Below, in pieces: positions 20,971-32,350 of a stretch of 64,000 nt of DNA; positions within the stretch are counted from its first letter, which is position 1, and every line of letters begins with the position of its first letter. The notes beneath the pieces are model-generated. The model saw only the letters and a list, made by a program, of their open reading frames with translations, was not told the origin of the DNA and ran no database searches. Location: contig JAFFSR010000291.1 in NCBI GenBank assembly GCA_017163975.1, forward strand, positions 4,159,001 to 4,223,000, written 5' to 3'. The position numbers were made by a program, and so were the translations under genes. The stretch is from Anastatus disparis (taxonomy: Eukaryota; Arthropoda; Insecta; Hymenoptera; Eupelmidae).

Positions 20971-23900
20971 GTATTGGTTTTCTTTTTTTTTTTTTTTATT
21001 CCACTTTTTCAGTTTTTCATCAAATGTATGAAAATTTGATATTTCCGAATACAAGTAATTTCGTTCTTCAAAATCTTCTTTATTCAATTAAAAATATGCT
21101 GATAATGTTGTTCCCACATTTTTTTGCATGATTATTTCTTCTTTTCCTTCTTAAAAAAATACGTTTTGTTGGTTTTCTTCACGGACACTTAGACTTTTTA
21201 TAGTATGTGAAATAACACGTAAAGGATATTCTAATAATCTGTGCATTGCTTCAAGTGGACATAAATATCGTGTATTAATGTATTGTTAGATTTCGTCATA
21301 TTCATATTCAACATTTTCACGACTGTCATTTTGAAAAGTGTCTTTATTTTCTGATTAAAAATCCACATTTACTTGATGTATTTTAATGTATGCACAATCA
21401 TGACCTTTATAACAGTATTTGAATAAATATTTAATGCATTGCACAGTTGAACAAACTTCTACGTTTATGTATGCATTGAATTTCAATAATAAGTAAGGAT
21501 TATAAGAAACAACAAATCCATTATCTGCAATTCTTTCTGTAAATTTATTTTTGATTTTGGACAGTTTATATTTTGCATACCACAAGGACCGTGTATCATA
21601 AATTGTTTAACAATATATATTTTATACTATATGATTTTGGATAAATATCTCTATTTTGGATTTCTGCACTTATTATTTCATCAACTTTTTTGGAAATGTC
21701 AAATTTATCATTTTTATCTAAGAATAACAACATATGCATATGCGGTAATCCTCGTTTTTAAAATTCAATTACGTAACTATACACAATACATTTTCCTAAT
21801 ATTCCCTTTTTTATTACAAAATTTTTTAATTCTTCTACTTTTTGATAAAATACTTTTGTTATAATATCTGGTCTATCTATTGCATTTTCATAAATTTTTA
21901 AGTCTTCAGTTATTTCTTTCTAATGTGGTTTACAGGTATTAGTTACAAAAAGGTCAGGTTTACCATGATAATTTACAAGTGTCATTGAGTCAATGTTATT
22001 TTGTTTTAAAAATCGTGGACTTCCTGTAAAGTTTGACGGTAATATTACCATTTTTCCAATTTTTGAAAAATCTAATTCTTTTTTGTTATGTAAATAGTCC
22101 ATAACACCTTTGTAACAATCACTTCTTAATACGTTTTGGTTTTTTCGTATGAAATATAATTTGGAGATTTCAACTTTTACAAACGCATCAACAATGAACT
22201 GTTGAGATAATTTTTCCTAATTAAGGAATGGATTAAATTCATTTCTAACACTAAATCTATAATTATAAAATTTCAAATTTGAAATATTAGATTTTCCAAA
22301 TTTACTTTTCATATTTGGCATCCATCCAAAACCACCATTAGGATAAATAAGCGGATGTGTCATAGGATCTGTATGTCTGCTAATTGTCGGTATACTAATT
22401 GGTTTATCATACTTAGAGTAAATGATAATATCACGTCCAATAGGAGGAAGATCGTCTTCTCCAATATATACTATTGCAACTTCATTACCCTATTGAAAAT
22501 AATGACGTCTTTGGACATGTCTGGATTTGGAACAAAAAAAGACGTCTTTTTTATCAATATTTTAAAAATAATACCCACTAAAATGTTTCGAAAAAGAACG
22601 TACTTAAGCTGAAGTGTATATACTTGAAGTACGTAATTGAAGTATGTATACTGATTTTTAACTGTGAATAAACACGCAAAATTATAACCTCATATACCTG
22701 CATCTCTGAAATTTGGATAAGGGATTGCAAAGTTAAGAAAAACGGCACCTCACAGTTAAAAATGTAACTACTGAAAAAATTATTCGAATCGACTATTAAT
22801 TCTGTCTTTGACTGTTAGGTGGCGTTTTTCTTAATACGCGAACTCCTACGAAAATTTTAGTGACTCGGGTATATAAGGTTATAACATTTCCAGTTTGTTC
22901 GCTCAAGCTTTTCGGTCTGCAGAGAGCTGATGCTTATTTTTTTTCTATATTCCTAAAGAAAGATACCCTATTAAAAATAATAACGTAATAAAATAATACT
23001 TTTTTGGAACATTTTAGTAAGTACTTTTTTAAAAATTTTGATAAAAAAGACGTTTTGATTTAAAAGACGTCTTCAAAAGACGTCTTTTTTTGTTCCAAAT
23101 TCAGACACGTCCAAAGACGTCTTTTGAAGACATCATTATTTTCAATAGGGTACAGGTAGGTAGATTATATCTATTTTCATCCAAATTATTTTTGCGGACA
23201 ATAGACATAGTAACAGTTCTAGATATTGAATAATAATAGATTTTTGCACATCGTTGTAGTTCTTCTTCTTTTACTTTATGCATCATTTTATAGGTTTTAG
23301 CATAAGGGTTAATGTCTCTCATCAAGATATCAAAATATTTTAATAATGTTAAATTCATAGTAAACTTTTACCGTTCAATCGTTGCCATTTCATTATTTAA
23401 AATATATAATTGTCCGTATTTACGTGCCTCATTTTTATTAGGATGTAACACATATACATTATGGCAAATTTTTCCACATATTCTAATAACTTGTAATCTT
23501 TTACCCGGCAATGTATCAAAATTAGCACCAAAACTTGCGAATGCTAAAGTATCATTGTACAACCTAACATTTCGTCGAAAATCAATAATTTCTTCCGTTA
23601 ATTCAGTTGCTAAAAACTTTCATTGTTCTGGGTAAGGAGGATTTTCTAACAATTCTACTTTACATTTATGACAACAATTGAAGAAATCGTTACTTTTAGT
23701 ATATTCAAAAGCAAAATGTTTCGCATTACAATAAACACATGTATTTCTCATGGAACCAATGTAATTTTCAGATATGAGATTTTCATCGAAATATATATTT
23801 GATATACAACCAATCAGTTTCGAATTAATTTTTTCAATTAATATTTTTACATTTAATTTCTTTAATTTTTTTTCTACTTTGCCCTTTATTGTTTTATCAA

Positions 23901-24195
23901 TAGCTTTGTTCAATACAATATTATGATTGTTATTATAATTATTATTATTGTAATTTTCATTAAAATCATTGTATTCAATTTTTAATCGTTTACACTTTAG
24001 AAATAAAATCTCTAATTGATAAGAATCATATTTATGTTTTCGCTTTTTTTCATCTATTGATTTATTTATCGTAGTATCATTATTAACATGTTCATTGTCA
24101 TCAATTTCTATTTGTTTACACCTTGTGCGTGATTCTTTTAATTGGTAACAATCATTTTTTACTTGTATTTTCTTAATAATATCAGCATTTTCCAA
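20971..24195 (-). pseudogene. Helitron Cys-rich and Rep-like domain, frameshifted
   Basis: Minus-strand coding is readable in pieces. From the 5' side: a zinc-binding segment CVYCNAKHF ... FNCCHKCKVEL (about 23620-23780), LAFASFGANFD and VIRICGKICHNVYVL (23368-23562), LLKYFDILMRDINPYAK (about 23310-23358), then across the MITE YNLPTC-NEVAIVYIGEDDL, MVILPSNFTGSPRFLK and GKPDLFVTNTCKP (21920-22102), WVVSYNPYLLLKF-like and YLFKYCYKGHD (21355-21585), YLCPLEAMHRLLEYPL and YLYSEI (20990-21330). This is the full order of the Helitron-like N-terminal/Rep region. Frame changes and stops (for example near 21340 and 22210) make it inactive. Confidence 0.8.
22488..23150. mobile_element. 663-bp MITE, CCCTATTGAAAATAAT ends, TA TSD
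   Basis: Termini CCCTATTGAAAATAATGA at 22488 and the complement ending at 23150 are flanked by TA (22486-22487, 23151-23152). Long subterminal inverted sequence contains repeated AAAGACGTC words. Removing the element and one TA restores the Helitron peptide NLPTC-NEVAIVYIG, so the boundaries are exact. The interior has no transposase. Confidence 0.88.
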
Positions 24196-24199
24196 TTTT

Positions 24200-24934
24200 T
24201 GGTTTTAATTTGTATCATTCTCTCATATTCATTATATTGTTCACTAATAAGTTTTCTATAAGTCTATTTTTTGCGTAATTTTTCTTTTTCATGCGATTTT
24301 TCCAATTTATTAGTATCTCTATTTTTAATTGATTTTATTTTTCATATCTTAATATTTTCAATTTTTTAAATATTCATTTAGTTGTTCTTCTTTCATTTTT
24401 ATGTAAGCTTTTTTCTTACGTATGGCTTTATTTGTACGTATTTGTTCTATTTTATCAGTACCCTTTTTTATTTTTTATTTTATTTTTGTTATGTTAGTAT
24501 TTTTTAATTTTTCTTTATATTTATTGGGTTGTTTTTCTTTAATTTTTATATAATTTTCTTTTTTACGTAAAGCTTCACTCGCACGTATTTGTTCCAATTT
24601 ATCAATACTCATTTTTTCCCTGAATTTCAATTTTGTTGTCTTAGTATTTTTCAATTTTTCTTCATATTTTTTTGGTTTTTTTTTTTAATTTCCATATAAG
24701 CTTCTTTCTTACTTAAAGCCTCATTCGCACGTATTTGTTCCAATTTATCAGTACTCATTTTTTCCTTGAATTTCAATTTTGTTATCTTAGTATTTCCAAA
24801 TTTCTCTTCATATTTATTTAGAATTTTTTCTTTGATTTTTATATAAGCTTTTTTTACGTAAAGCCTCATTTGCGCGTATTTGTTTCAATTTATCAATACT
24901 CATTTTTTTCTTGAATTTTAATTTTGTTATCTCA
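24200..24934 (-). pseudogene. Helitron N-terminal tandem coiled-coil repeats
   Basis: Five tandem units of about 147 nt (49 residues) are visible on the minus strand, with the phrase MSTDKLEQIRANEAL recurring near 24905, 24755, 24610, 24460 and 24315 in varying decay, followed by KKEAYIKIKEKQLNKY and NTKITKLK. The composition (Lys, Glu, Asn, few Gly or Pro) predicts long coiled coils. They precede the Cys-rich domain of the Helitron protein. Homologous units occur at 381-425 and 2314-2490. Stops occur in the older units. Confidence 0.7.
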
Positions 24935-25305
24935 CTAGGAGAGTGTCACACCTCCGGATCACGGATTTTGCTCAAACTTCGGGATAAGTTTTCAGATGAT
25001 AAAATATGAAAAAAGCTAAAGTTATAGTCATAAACACTCAATATTTCGCTAGTTACAGGCAATTGAAGAAAATCACTAAAAAAGTTACTAAATTTTTAAA
25101 CGCATATAGTTCTTTAGCATTGATGGCTAGAAACTTAAATCTTTTTTTAAATTGAAGCTGAGCTTAAATGCTTTTGAAATAGCAGTTATAGCATGTAAAA
25201 ATATTATTTTTTCTTTAAGTTATAGCGTAATAAAGATTGGACCTGAATTTTTATTTTAAAATATTATTAATAAGAAAAGCTGAAATTGTAATTTCAGCAT
25301 TAAAA
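24935..25305. mobile_element. Half copy of the 20307-20967 fold-back
   Basis: Starts CTAGGAGAGTGTCACACCTC and follows the left arm of the 661-bp fold-back up to its centre (AGTTATAGCGTAATAAAGATT, about 25230), then diverges. The second arm is missing. It lies in the same position of a Helitron repeat unit (AATACTAA/GATAAC) as the element at 426-2313. Confidence 0.75.
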
Positions 25306-25348
25306 TAAATCATACATGAAAATATATATTTTAAACTGTCATTACTCA

Positions 25349-26792
25349 CACTACCCTCCAGCCAAATTTGCCCATCCTACATGAAAATCGATAAAACTTT
25401 AAAGTTTTGTGGCTGAGTGAAAAATAGTCGTAATTAAAAAATTCCGTCGGAATTTTAAAAAGGGTTTAAAAACCTTTAATTTAAGGAGATGTAAAACGGA
25501 CACTACACCTGTACTTATAGATATTAGCTTCCTTTCCATTTTATTGCTGAATTCCCAGAAAAGAAATGCATTAGCTTATAGTATGTACCATGATGATTAT
25601 TTAGATAAATTTTCAAATAAATTCATTAATTAATCAATATATTTGGATTCCCGTACAAAATTGAAAAATGTTAATAAATAATTTTGGAACCCAAAATTCT
25701 CAATAACTAATGAATGAATTTATTTAAAAATTTGACCGAATAATCTTCATGGTACAAACTATAAGCTAATGCATTTTTTTATTGAAAATTTTGCAATAAA
25801 ATGTAAAGATAGTGAATATTTATGAGTACAGATGTAGTGTCCATTTTACATCCCCTTGATTGAGACGAGTTGAGCAAAAAAAAATTAAAAAATGCATGCC
25901 TTATGCGTAAAATACTAACTGAAAAATATTCAATTTTTTTGCCCCTATTCAAATGCCAGCCACTTTTGCGGAAACTATCGAATCATAGAAAAACAAAATG
26001 GAGGTAAAAGCTAAAGGAGTCACCTTCAAAATGAGCTATAGAAAGCTCATTTATGATCGATTTTACGGTAGTTATGGTCATTTTTTATGAAAAAAACGAT
26101 TTTTTTTAATAGCTATTATCTCAAAAAATACGCATGATATAAAAAAATTTTTAATGAAAAAATTGTTTATTTTTGAGTCAAAAATATAAATATTTAAATT
26201 CAACTGAAATCCAAAAAAAAAATTTTTTTTAATTCATTAAAATATAAATATTGAATAAATGGATTTTTTTTCAATGGGATCAAAAATGAATAAAATCTTT
26301 TTCTACTGATTCTTAGTTGAACCTGAATTTTTATTTTTTTGACTCAAAAATAAACAACTTTTTTATTAAAAATTTTTTTATATCATGCGTATTTTTTGAG
26401 ATAATAGCTATTAAAAAAAATCGTTTTTTTCATAAAAAATGACCATAACTACCGTAAAATCGATCATAAATGAGCTTTCTATAGCTCATTTTAAAGTGAC
26501 GCCTTTAGCTTTTATCTCCATTTTGTTTTTCTATGATTCGATAATTTCCGCAAAAATGGCAGGCATTTGAATAGGGGACAAAAAAATGGAATATTTTTTA
26601 GTTAGTTTTTTACGCATAAGGCATGTATTTTTTAATTTTTTTTTGCTCAACTCGGCTTAAACTAAAGGTTTTTAAACCCTTTTTAAAACCCCGTCGGAAT
26701 TTTTTAATTACGACTATTTTTCACTGAGCCACAAAACTTTAAAGTTTCATCGATTTTCATGTAGGGTGGGCAAATGTGACTGGAGGGTAGTG
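25349..26792. mobile_element. Fold-back element with CACTACCCTCCAG ends
   Basis: Inverted ends CACTACCCTCCAG at 25349 and complement ending 26792, with the arms continuing through ACTTTAAAGTTTTGTGGC, TAAAAAATTCCG, GGGTTTAAAAACCTTTA and the GCCTTATGCGTAAAA blocks; centre near 26255. The arms match for about 530 bp each once the nested insert at 25495-25855 is removed; the right arm keeps the empty site. CACTA ends suggest a CACTA relative; TSD not clear. Confidence 0.75.
25495..25855. mobile_element. 361-bp palindromic MITE, TTAA TSD
   Basis: Ends GGAGATGTAAAACGGACACT (25495) and complement (ending 25855) are flanked by TTAA and TTGA. A second copy begins at 28269 (TTAA then GGAGATGTAAAATGGACA) and runs to about 29140. 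Internal arms share ATAAGCTAATGCAT-like blocks. Confidence 0.75.
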
Positions 26793-27059
26793 TATTATTG
26801 ATGGCTCTAACTTACATGATCAAAAATTTTTTTCATAGTTCATGTAAAATAGAAAAAAATAAGCCCGCGAAAGGCAATTTTTGAAGTGGCGAACAGTGAG
26901 TAATTTCAATTACCATGTAATACATATAAGAATCAATAGAAAACTTCAGAATTCATGTCTGCAAAAAATCATGCTAACTCTGTTCTTCATTTACAACGAG
27001 AAGTATTCTTATGAATTTCTCTCCAAAATATCAGGATTTTCAGGAAAAAAAATGATTAA

Positions 27060-27440
27060 GAGCAGGTCATATATCTCTATCCTTTTCTAATCAAAGAATT
27101 TATTTTTTTGCAAAAACTAATAATTGTAGCAAAAAATAAGGAGATAGCCCCATCTCGTATAATAAAAAGGAAGATTTTCTTTGATGAGGAAAAATTATTT
27201 TTATTGTTTCATTTTGAAAAAAACCTTGAAAAACTTAAAAAATAAAGGTTAGGATGGACGATTCAGTTTTTCAAGGTTTTCTTAAAAACGAAGCGATAAA
27301 AATAATTTTTTCTCATAAAAGAAAATCTTCCTTTTTATTATACGAGATGGGGCTTTCTTCTTATTTTTTGCTACAATTATTAATCTTTGTGAAAAAATCA
27401 ATTCTTTGATTAGAAAAGGACAGATATACTCGACCTCCTC
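27060..27440. mobile_element. Palindromic TTAA MITE, family copy 1
   Basis: Starts GAGCAGGTCATATATCTCTA and ends with its approximate complement, flanked by TTAA on both sides (27056-27059, 27441-27444). Inner arms share AAGGAAGATTTTCTTTGATG and complement and the CTTGAAAAACTTA / TTTTTCAAGG block. Related copies are at 44361-44760 and 46867-47247. Confidence 0.8.
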
Positions 27441-27444
27441 TTAA

Positions 27445-27619
27445 GTTGGGACTTTTGCAAAAATTTTGAAAAATTTCCAAATTTTAAGGATCTATAGCTC
27501 TGGATCCTTCCAATGTAAATCCTTGAAAATTCTTTTACATATTTTGGGTAACGAAAAGAATATATTCTCAGAGTTTCAGTGATTTTTATTTCTTTGCTCT
27601 TCCAGTTGGTGTGAAATGT

Positions 27620-27681
<62 letters not shown>

Positions 27682-28264
27682 TTTAATCATTAAAAAAAGT
27701 TTGTTGTAAAAAGAACTAGAATAAAAATTATTTTGAGTAATTTCTAATAACTGTATTCTTCAATTTATTTACAGTTTTCAATATTTTTTTATAATCATTT
27801 GTTTATTCACAGTATTATTCTACTTTTGCAAAATAATTTTCATACAAGGTGATAAAATATTTTACTATAAGATAATATATATATATATATATATGTTGCA
27901 TATCATAAAAAATTTCAACATCAAAACTAATTCTCTACTGTAAGGAATAAAAAATTAAATTAATAGAATTTTGAAATTTTGATATGGTAATACTTTTTAT
28001 AAATAACTTTTTAATAACTTTGAATAATGGTAAATTTTTTAAATAACTTGTGGAATTGAATGCTAATTAAATTTAGTTTTAACATGAAGTTAATTATTTA
28101 AGTTGGAAATGTATTTAATAAAATAATATAACTATTTATAAGTTATTACTAAATGTAACAATTTTTTAAACTTTTTATTCATAGTTTAAAATAATATTAA
28201 ATATATGATTATCATTTTAATAGTTTTTATAGAATATTATGTAAATTTCATAACTATAAATTAT
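27445..28264. other. AT-rich stretch with (AT)n
   Basis: Holds an (AT)n microsatellite at about 27624-27677 and a shorter one near 27876-27894. Nothing else recognised. Confidence 0.6.
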
Positions 28265-28268
28265 TTAA

Positions 28269-29140
28269 GGAGATGTAAAATGGACAGTACACTTGCACCC
28301 ATAAATATTGACTATATTTCCATTCCCTGGTAGAAAATTCACCATCTCAAATGGTGAAAAAATTAACGATTGGCCAACTTTCTTAGTCAATTTTTAGCCA
28401 GTCACTGGTAAAAAGTTGTCGAAAAAATGGTGAATGATTTAATTTTAAAGTTGAAAAAATTGGAACTTAATTATTAAAATTAACATATATTTATTATATA
28501 TATATCTTATTTTAACTAATGTTTGATTTTCTCTTAATGTAACTATATATATTATTAATTGTTTCATAAATAAGTTATTTGATTTATCACGCGTGAGCAG
28601 ATAGTATAGTGCTGCAAACATTTTGCGTGGAGTATAGCTGTTAGGTTATGTATCTATATAGCGACAACAGATGTTAGCAGAAAAGCGTGATCATAACCTT
28701 CAAATAAAATATAATAAAATTAAATATATTCACCATTATTTTGTCAACTTTTCACCATGAAAGGTCGCTAGATAGCAGGGTATTTGGCCATGATTTTTAG
28801 CATTTTTTGGTCAAATTGATAAAAAATGGCCTATGCTTGGCCAAAAGATGCTGAAAATTTCTACCAGGGTTATATTTCAAAATTTTGAATTAAGAGATGC
28901 ATTAACATATAATATGTATTACGAAGATTATTCCGTTAAATTTTCAAATAAATCTATTCATTTGTTATTGAGTTTGGGTTCTAATATTATTTACTAAAAA
29001 TTTTCTATTTGGAATCGGAAATCTAAATATCTTGAAAACTAATGATTGGGATAATTTAAAAACTTAAATAAATAATGATCATGGTACATACTACAAGTTA
29101 ATACATTCCTATGGAAATTCAGCAATAGAATGAAAAGACA
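28269..29140. mobile_element. Second copy of the GGAGATGTAAAA MITE, split
   Basis: The left end GGAGATGTAAAATGGACAGT follows TTAA at 28265-28268. The sequence after 28870 continues the 25495-25855 family (AGAGATGCATTAACATATAA, ATGATCATGGTACATACTA). A CCC-type MITE splits it at 28325-28869. Its right end is eroded. Confidence 0.65.
28325..28869. mobile_element. 545-bp MITE, CCCTGGTAGAAA ends, TT TSD
   Basis: Ends CCCTGGTAGAAAATTCACCA (28325) and complement CTACCAGGG (ending 28869), flanked by TT on both sides; comparison with the sister element at 25495 supports the insertion point. Subterminal words GGCCAA and its complement recur. The same ends occur at 40870-42014. Confidence 0.8.
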
Positions 29141-29617
29141 GTTAAATATGATAGTTAATTTTTATATCTTCTTATAGTGAAATATAATCAAACTTTGACA
29201 ACAAATTCAACATAATGAAATAATTTTACTTTCTATGGTCATATTTAATACAAGTTTTATAGTGATAATACAGAATATTATTTTTTTCCGCATTCATAAT
29301 AAGTGTTTTGCAAATAATAAGTAAATTTGCTTTTGAAAGGTCTACTTTTTTAGGGGAAACTTTACTTCTATCTAGACAGTTCATAAACATAAATTCAGAA
29401 TTATAGACATCATCAGAAAAATTTATTCATATTTCATATATTTTCCTATCTTTATAATTGACTATTAAAAAAATTTAATATTAAATAAATAATTTTTTAA
29501 AATTGTATTTCATAAAATTTATGTTAAAACGATATTCAAAAAAATATTTTTATATCATGTAATGATAATTTTTCCAATGAGGTAATTTGATATATTTTTA
29601 AAGTTAATATGTTTCTC
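29141..29617. other. AT-rich stretch, nothing recognised
   Basis: No repeat partner, coding sequence or RNA gene was noticed. Confidence 0.4.
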
Positions 29618-29621
29618 TTAA

Positions 29622-29854
29622 CCCTTTCAGTCACGAATTATTTTCGCAAAAATACGTATTTTCTATCATACATTAATTTTTTAGATTTATTTACAATCAT
29701 ATATCCAAAATATATCATATAATACTTATAAAATGAACACTTATTTATATGAAAATGCAAAAAGAATAAAGATTAAACTTAAAGTGCGAATTAAACAATA
29801 AAAAAAAGAAAATGATAAAGGGTGCCACTATAGTGGCTCCTGTGACTGAAAGGG
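29622..29854. mobile_element. 233-bp MITE, CCCTTTCAGTCAC ends, TTAA TSD
   Basis: CCCTTTCAGTCAC at 29622 and GTGACTGAAAGGG ending at 29854, flanked by TTAA both sides. Near the right end is a short palindrome GCCACTATAGTGGC. A related element lies at 50277-50564. Confidence 0.85.
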
Positions 29855-29884
29855 TTAATAAAAATATTACTGCTTTAATGAAAT

Positions 29885-30105
29885 GAATTTTAATATATTT
29901 AATTGTTAACAATTTTTATATAAATAACAATTCATTTAAATACAAACATGTGTACAATTGAAAATGTAATTAAGGTAAATATAATTTTAATATATTAAAA
30001 TGTAATTTTAATATATTTAATTGTTAACAATTTTTATATAAATGACAATTCATTTAAATACAAACACGTGTACAAATGAAAATGTAATTAAGGTTAAATG
30101 TATAT
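29885..30105. repeat. Two-copy tandem duplication (~115 bp)
   Basis: The phrase TTAATTGTTAACAATTTTTA, followed by ACAATTCATTTAAATACAAA and an ACGTGTACAAATG/CATGTGTACAATTG block, occurs twice, near 29900 and 30017, nearly identical. Confidence 0.85.
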
Positions 30106-30140
30106 TATTTATAAAAAATTGTTAACAAGTAACTTTTTAA

Positions 30141-30797
30141 GGTGGATCATCCATTCCCAATGATATTTTGTAAACCTAAAAGTTTTTGACGAAACTTTAC
30201 GATAATAATCTTAAAATACCCATCTTTTCATTGGTATAATAAAAACATAAGGTGAACCATCAAAATCTCAAGTAATCAATGTCTGAAAAAAAGATATTAT
30301 ACACACGCGTAAATGGAAAAAATCATGATTTATGCATAAAGTTGGTTATAACTTTTTTGTTACTTAAAAGTTTTTGATAAAAAAAGTATGAAAGACAGAT
30401 GATTTCATAACGATTATAATATGATCGAGGAAAAAGGGAGTAAACGGTGTAAATAAAAAGAAATTAAGTATAAAAGTTGAAAATATTTGATTAACGTAGA
30501 ATCGAGTAAATCAGCTGGTATATACTGCGCATGCGTGATGATCCTTAGACGCTTAGAGTGTATGTATACATATTACGAAGTCTCCTGTATAGTGCCGTAT
30601 ATAAGTAAATAATCACAAGGGGCTTTTCAAGAAAAAAAATTTTTTCTACGCATTTACTTATGCAATGATTTTTGTTTTCAAAATAATAATAGTTATAATT
30701 GAGACATATAGAGTGTATTAATTTATAAAAATTTGCAATAATACAAATACCACCAAGGGATCTAAAACATGATACGGTCTTACATGCATGATCCACC
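30141..30797. mobile_element. 657-bp MITE, GGTGGATCAT ends, TTAA TSD
   Basis: GGTGGATCATCCAT at 30141 and ATGCATGATCCACC ending at 30797, with TTAA on both sides (30137-30140, 30798-30801). The minus-strand open frame 30545-30796 lies wholly inside and has no recognisable domain; I do not call it a gene. Confidence 0.8.
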
Positions 30798-30944
30798 TTA
30801 AATAATATATTTTCATGAAAACTAATTTAAATACTTTATTCTCTGAATGACAACTGAATAAAATTTTAATTTAATAAATTGAGTTATACAATTATAAATA
30901 TATAATATTTATATAACTGTTCATCAAATGAAATTATTATTTTT

Positions 30945-30947
<3 letters not shown>

Positions 30948-30991
<44 letters not shown>

Positions 30992-31645
30992 GTCCTCGTA
31001 AACCGTATTCGTGTCAGTATGTAAAGAACATGCTAAACTTGTATCGGCATCGCATATGTCTCAGAAGCGCTCCTCGACTCTTTACAAGATTTATATGTCC
31101 TCCTGAGACATATTGAGACTCAATATGTCTCAGGAGAAATCAATATGGCATCACCGATCCTACTATGTTTCATTCAATATGTCCAATCCCTGTCAAAAAA
31201 AACTACGTGGAATCCCACGTGGGGGCACACGTGGGAGTCTACGTGGGTATTTACGTGGGTACTCATCTATGTTCCCACGTGGGTACCCACGTAGATTCCC
31301 ACGTGTGCCCCCACGTGGGCCCCACGTAGGTTCCCACATGGGTACCCACGTGGGATTCCACGTAGTTTTTTTTGACAGGGATAGCAATCATATTGAACGT
31401 AGGTTAGTGAAAACAAAATGATTAGCACTTCGACAGCAGCTATACTCGTTACAAAATGTCAATCTAAGAAACAAAAGAAAAAATCAATAGAACTAAAATT
31501 AAATTGGAAAAGTATTGAAAAAAGGTTAATATTTTCAACTAATAAGTTATAGTTCCTCATAAGGCCTACTTTGGACATAAAATCATTTATGTCCTTTGGC
31601 CGTTTATTCAGGTGGAAACTGAATACGGCCAAAGGGCATATATAA
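30948..31645. repeat. (AT)n and ~470-bp repeat shared with 54.84-55.37 kb
   Basis: Starts with (AT)n and continues through GTCCTCGTAAACCGTATTCG, a GACATATTGAGACTCAATAT palindrome, GGCATCACCGATCCTACTAT and the pair TGTCCTTTGGCCGTTTATTC / GAATACGGCCAAAGG. The second copy at 54840-55370 is collinear and shares the adjacent dinucleotide run. This copy carries the insert at 31188-31380; the other is empty. Confidence 0.85.
31188..31380. mobile_element. 193-bp mini-element packed with CACGTG palindromes
   Basis: Ends CCCTGTCAAAAAAAACTACG at 31188 and complement ending 31380, flanked by AT on both sides. The paralogous site near 55100 lacks the insert. The interior is a run of CCCACGTGGG-like palindromes, six with a perfect CACGTG core and about as many TACGTGG/CCACGTA or CCACATGGG variants, which makes it a near-perfect hairpin. 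Open frames over it (Arg/Pro/Gly repeats) are artefacts. Confidence 0.85.
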
Positions 31646-32350
31646 CTAATATTAAAAAAATAATTATTTCAATAGATTGTAGTTAAATAAAAATGTTTAT
31701 TTTAATAATTATAGCGTTGAAATTTATTTTGATGAAAATGTTATTTGATTGACATTTACAGTATTATTTTAACTATATTTGAAAAGTTACTTGTCATCAA
31801 TGAAAAAATATTTAATTTTTTAGATCAACAATCTGTTAATATCAAGAATTTTCTAAAAATTTTATATTAGATGCAAAAAGGATTGTTAAGTAATTGCAAA
31901 TAGTTATTTTATTATTCTGAAATATTCAAATTTAAAATTAACCAAAAATGTGTATTTTATTCTTATGGTTTTTTCATAAAAATTTTGTATTTTATATATA
32001 TAAAATACATTTATGAAGATATTTTTATTAGAAATAAACACAAAATTTTTTTAAGCATATTTCACGTAAAAATTAATTTTATAATTCAAATTTATGGTCA
32101 TATATTAAGGTCTAGAAATTATAGTTGTTACTCAGTTCCCAGTTTTCAGTTTATTTATATCAAATATCGTACTATCTTTGTTTTTCTTATGCGAGAAGAG
32201 TAAGAAATAGTCACTTCATGGAATAAATTATACGTTTTTTTACTTTAAGCACATGTGTACATATATTTTCATATTATATTTAATAAAATTATTTTCAATT
32301 TTATTCAGTACTCAAAATTAACTTGAATTAATTAATTCTTATTTACTTGA
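31646..32350. other. AT-rich stretch, nothing recognised
   Basis: No convincing coding sequence or repeat partner. A 72-codon frame at 31985 is AT-rich and featureless. Confidence 0.4.

Larger units (their letters stand above)
14179..24934 (-). mobile_element. Helitron (minus strand) with at least four nested insertions
   Basis: Pieces of one Helitron RepHel protein occur in collinear order from right to left: N-terminal coiled-coil repeats (24934-24200), Cys-rich and Rep domain (24195-20971), a GRMYL/VSPKDRERYF segment bridging 20306-20293 and 16226-16144, and DDVMYNSFYEAA to the LYEKYKD segment (14459-14180). Inserted in it are the elements at 22488-23150, 20307-20967, 16230-20289 and 14460-16143. 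Removing each insert with one copy of its TSD brings Helitron motifs back together, in frame or within one base. The Pif1-type helicase half is not seen: the sequence runs into minisatellite at 14178. Confidence 0.8.

Noticed and set aside
31113..31421. ORFs encoding Arg/Gly/Pro-rich repeats on both strands
   Set aside because: Direct product of reading the CACGTG palindrome array; mirrored frames on both strands are expected.
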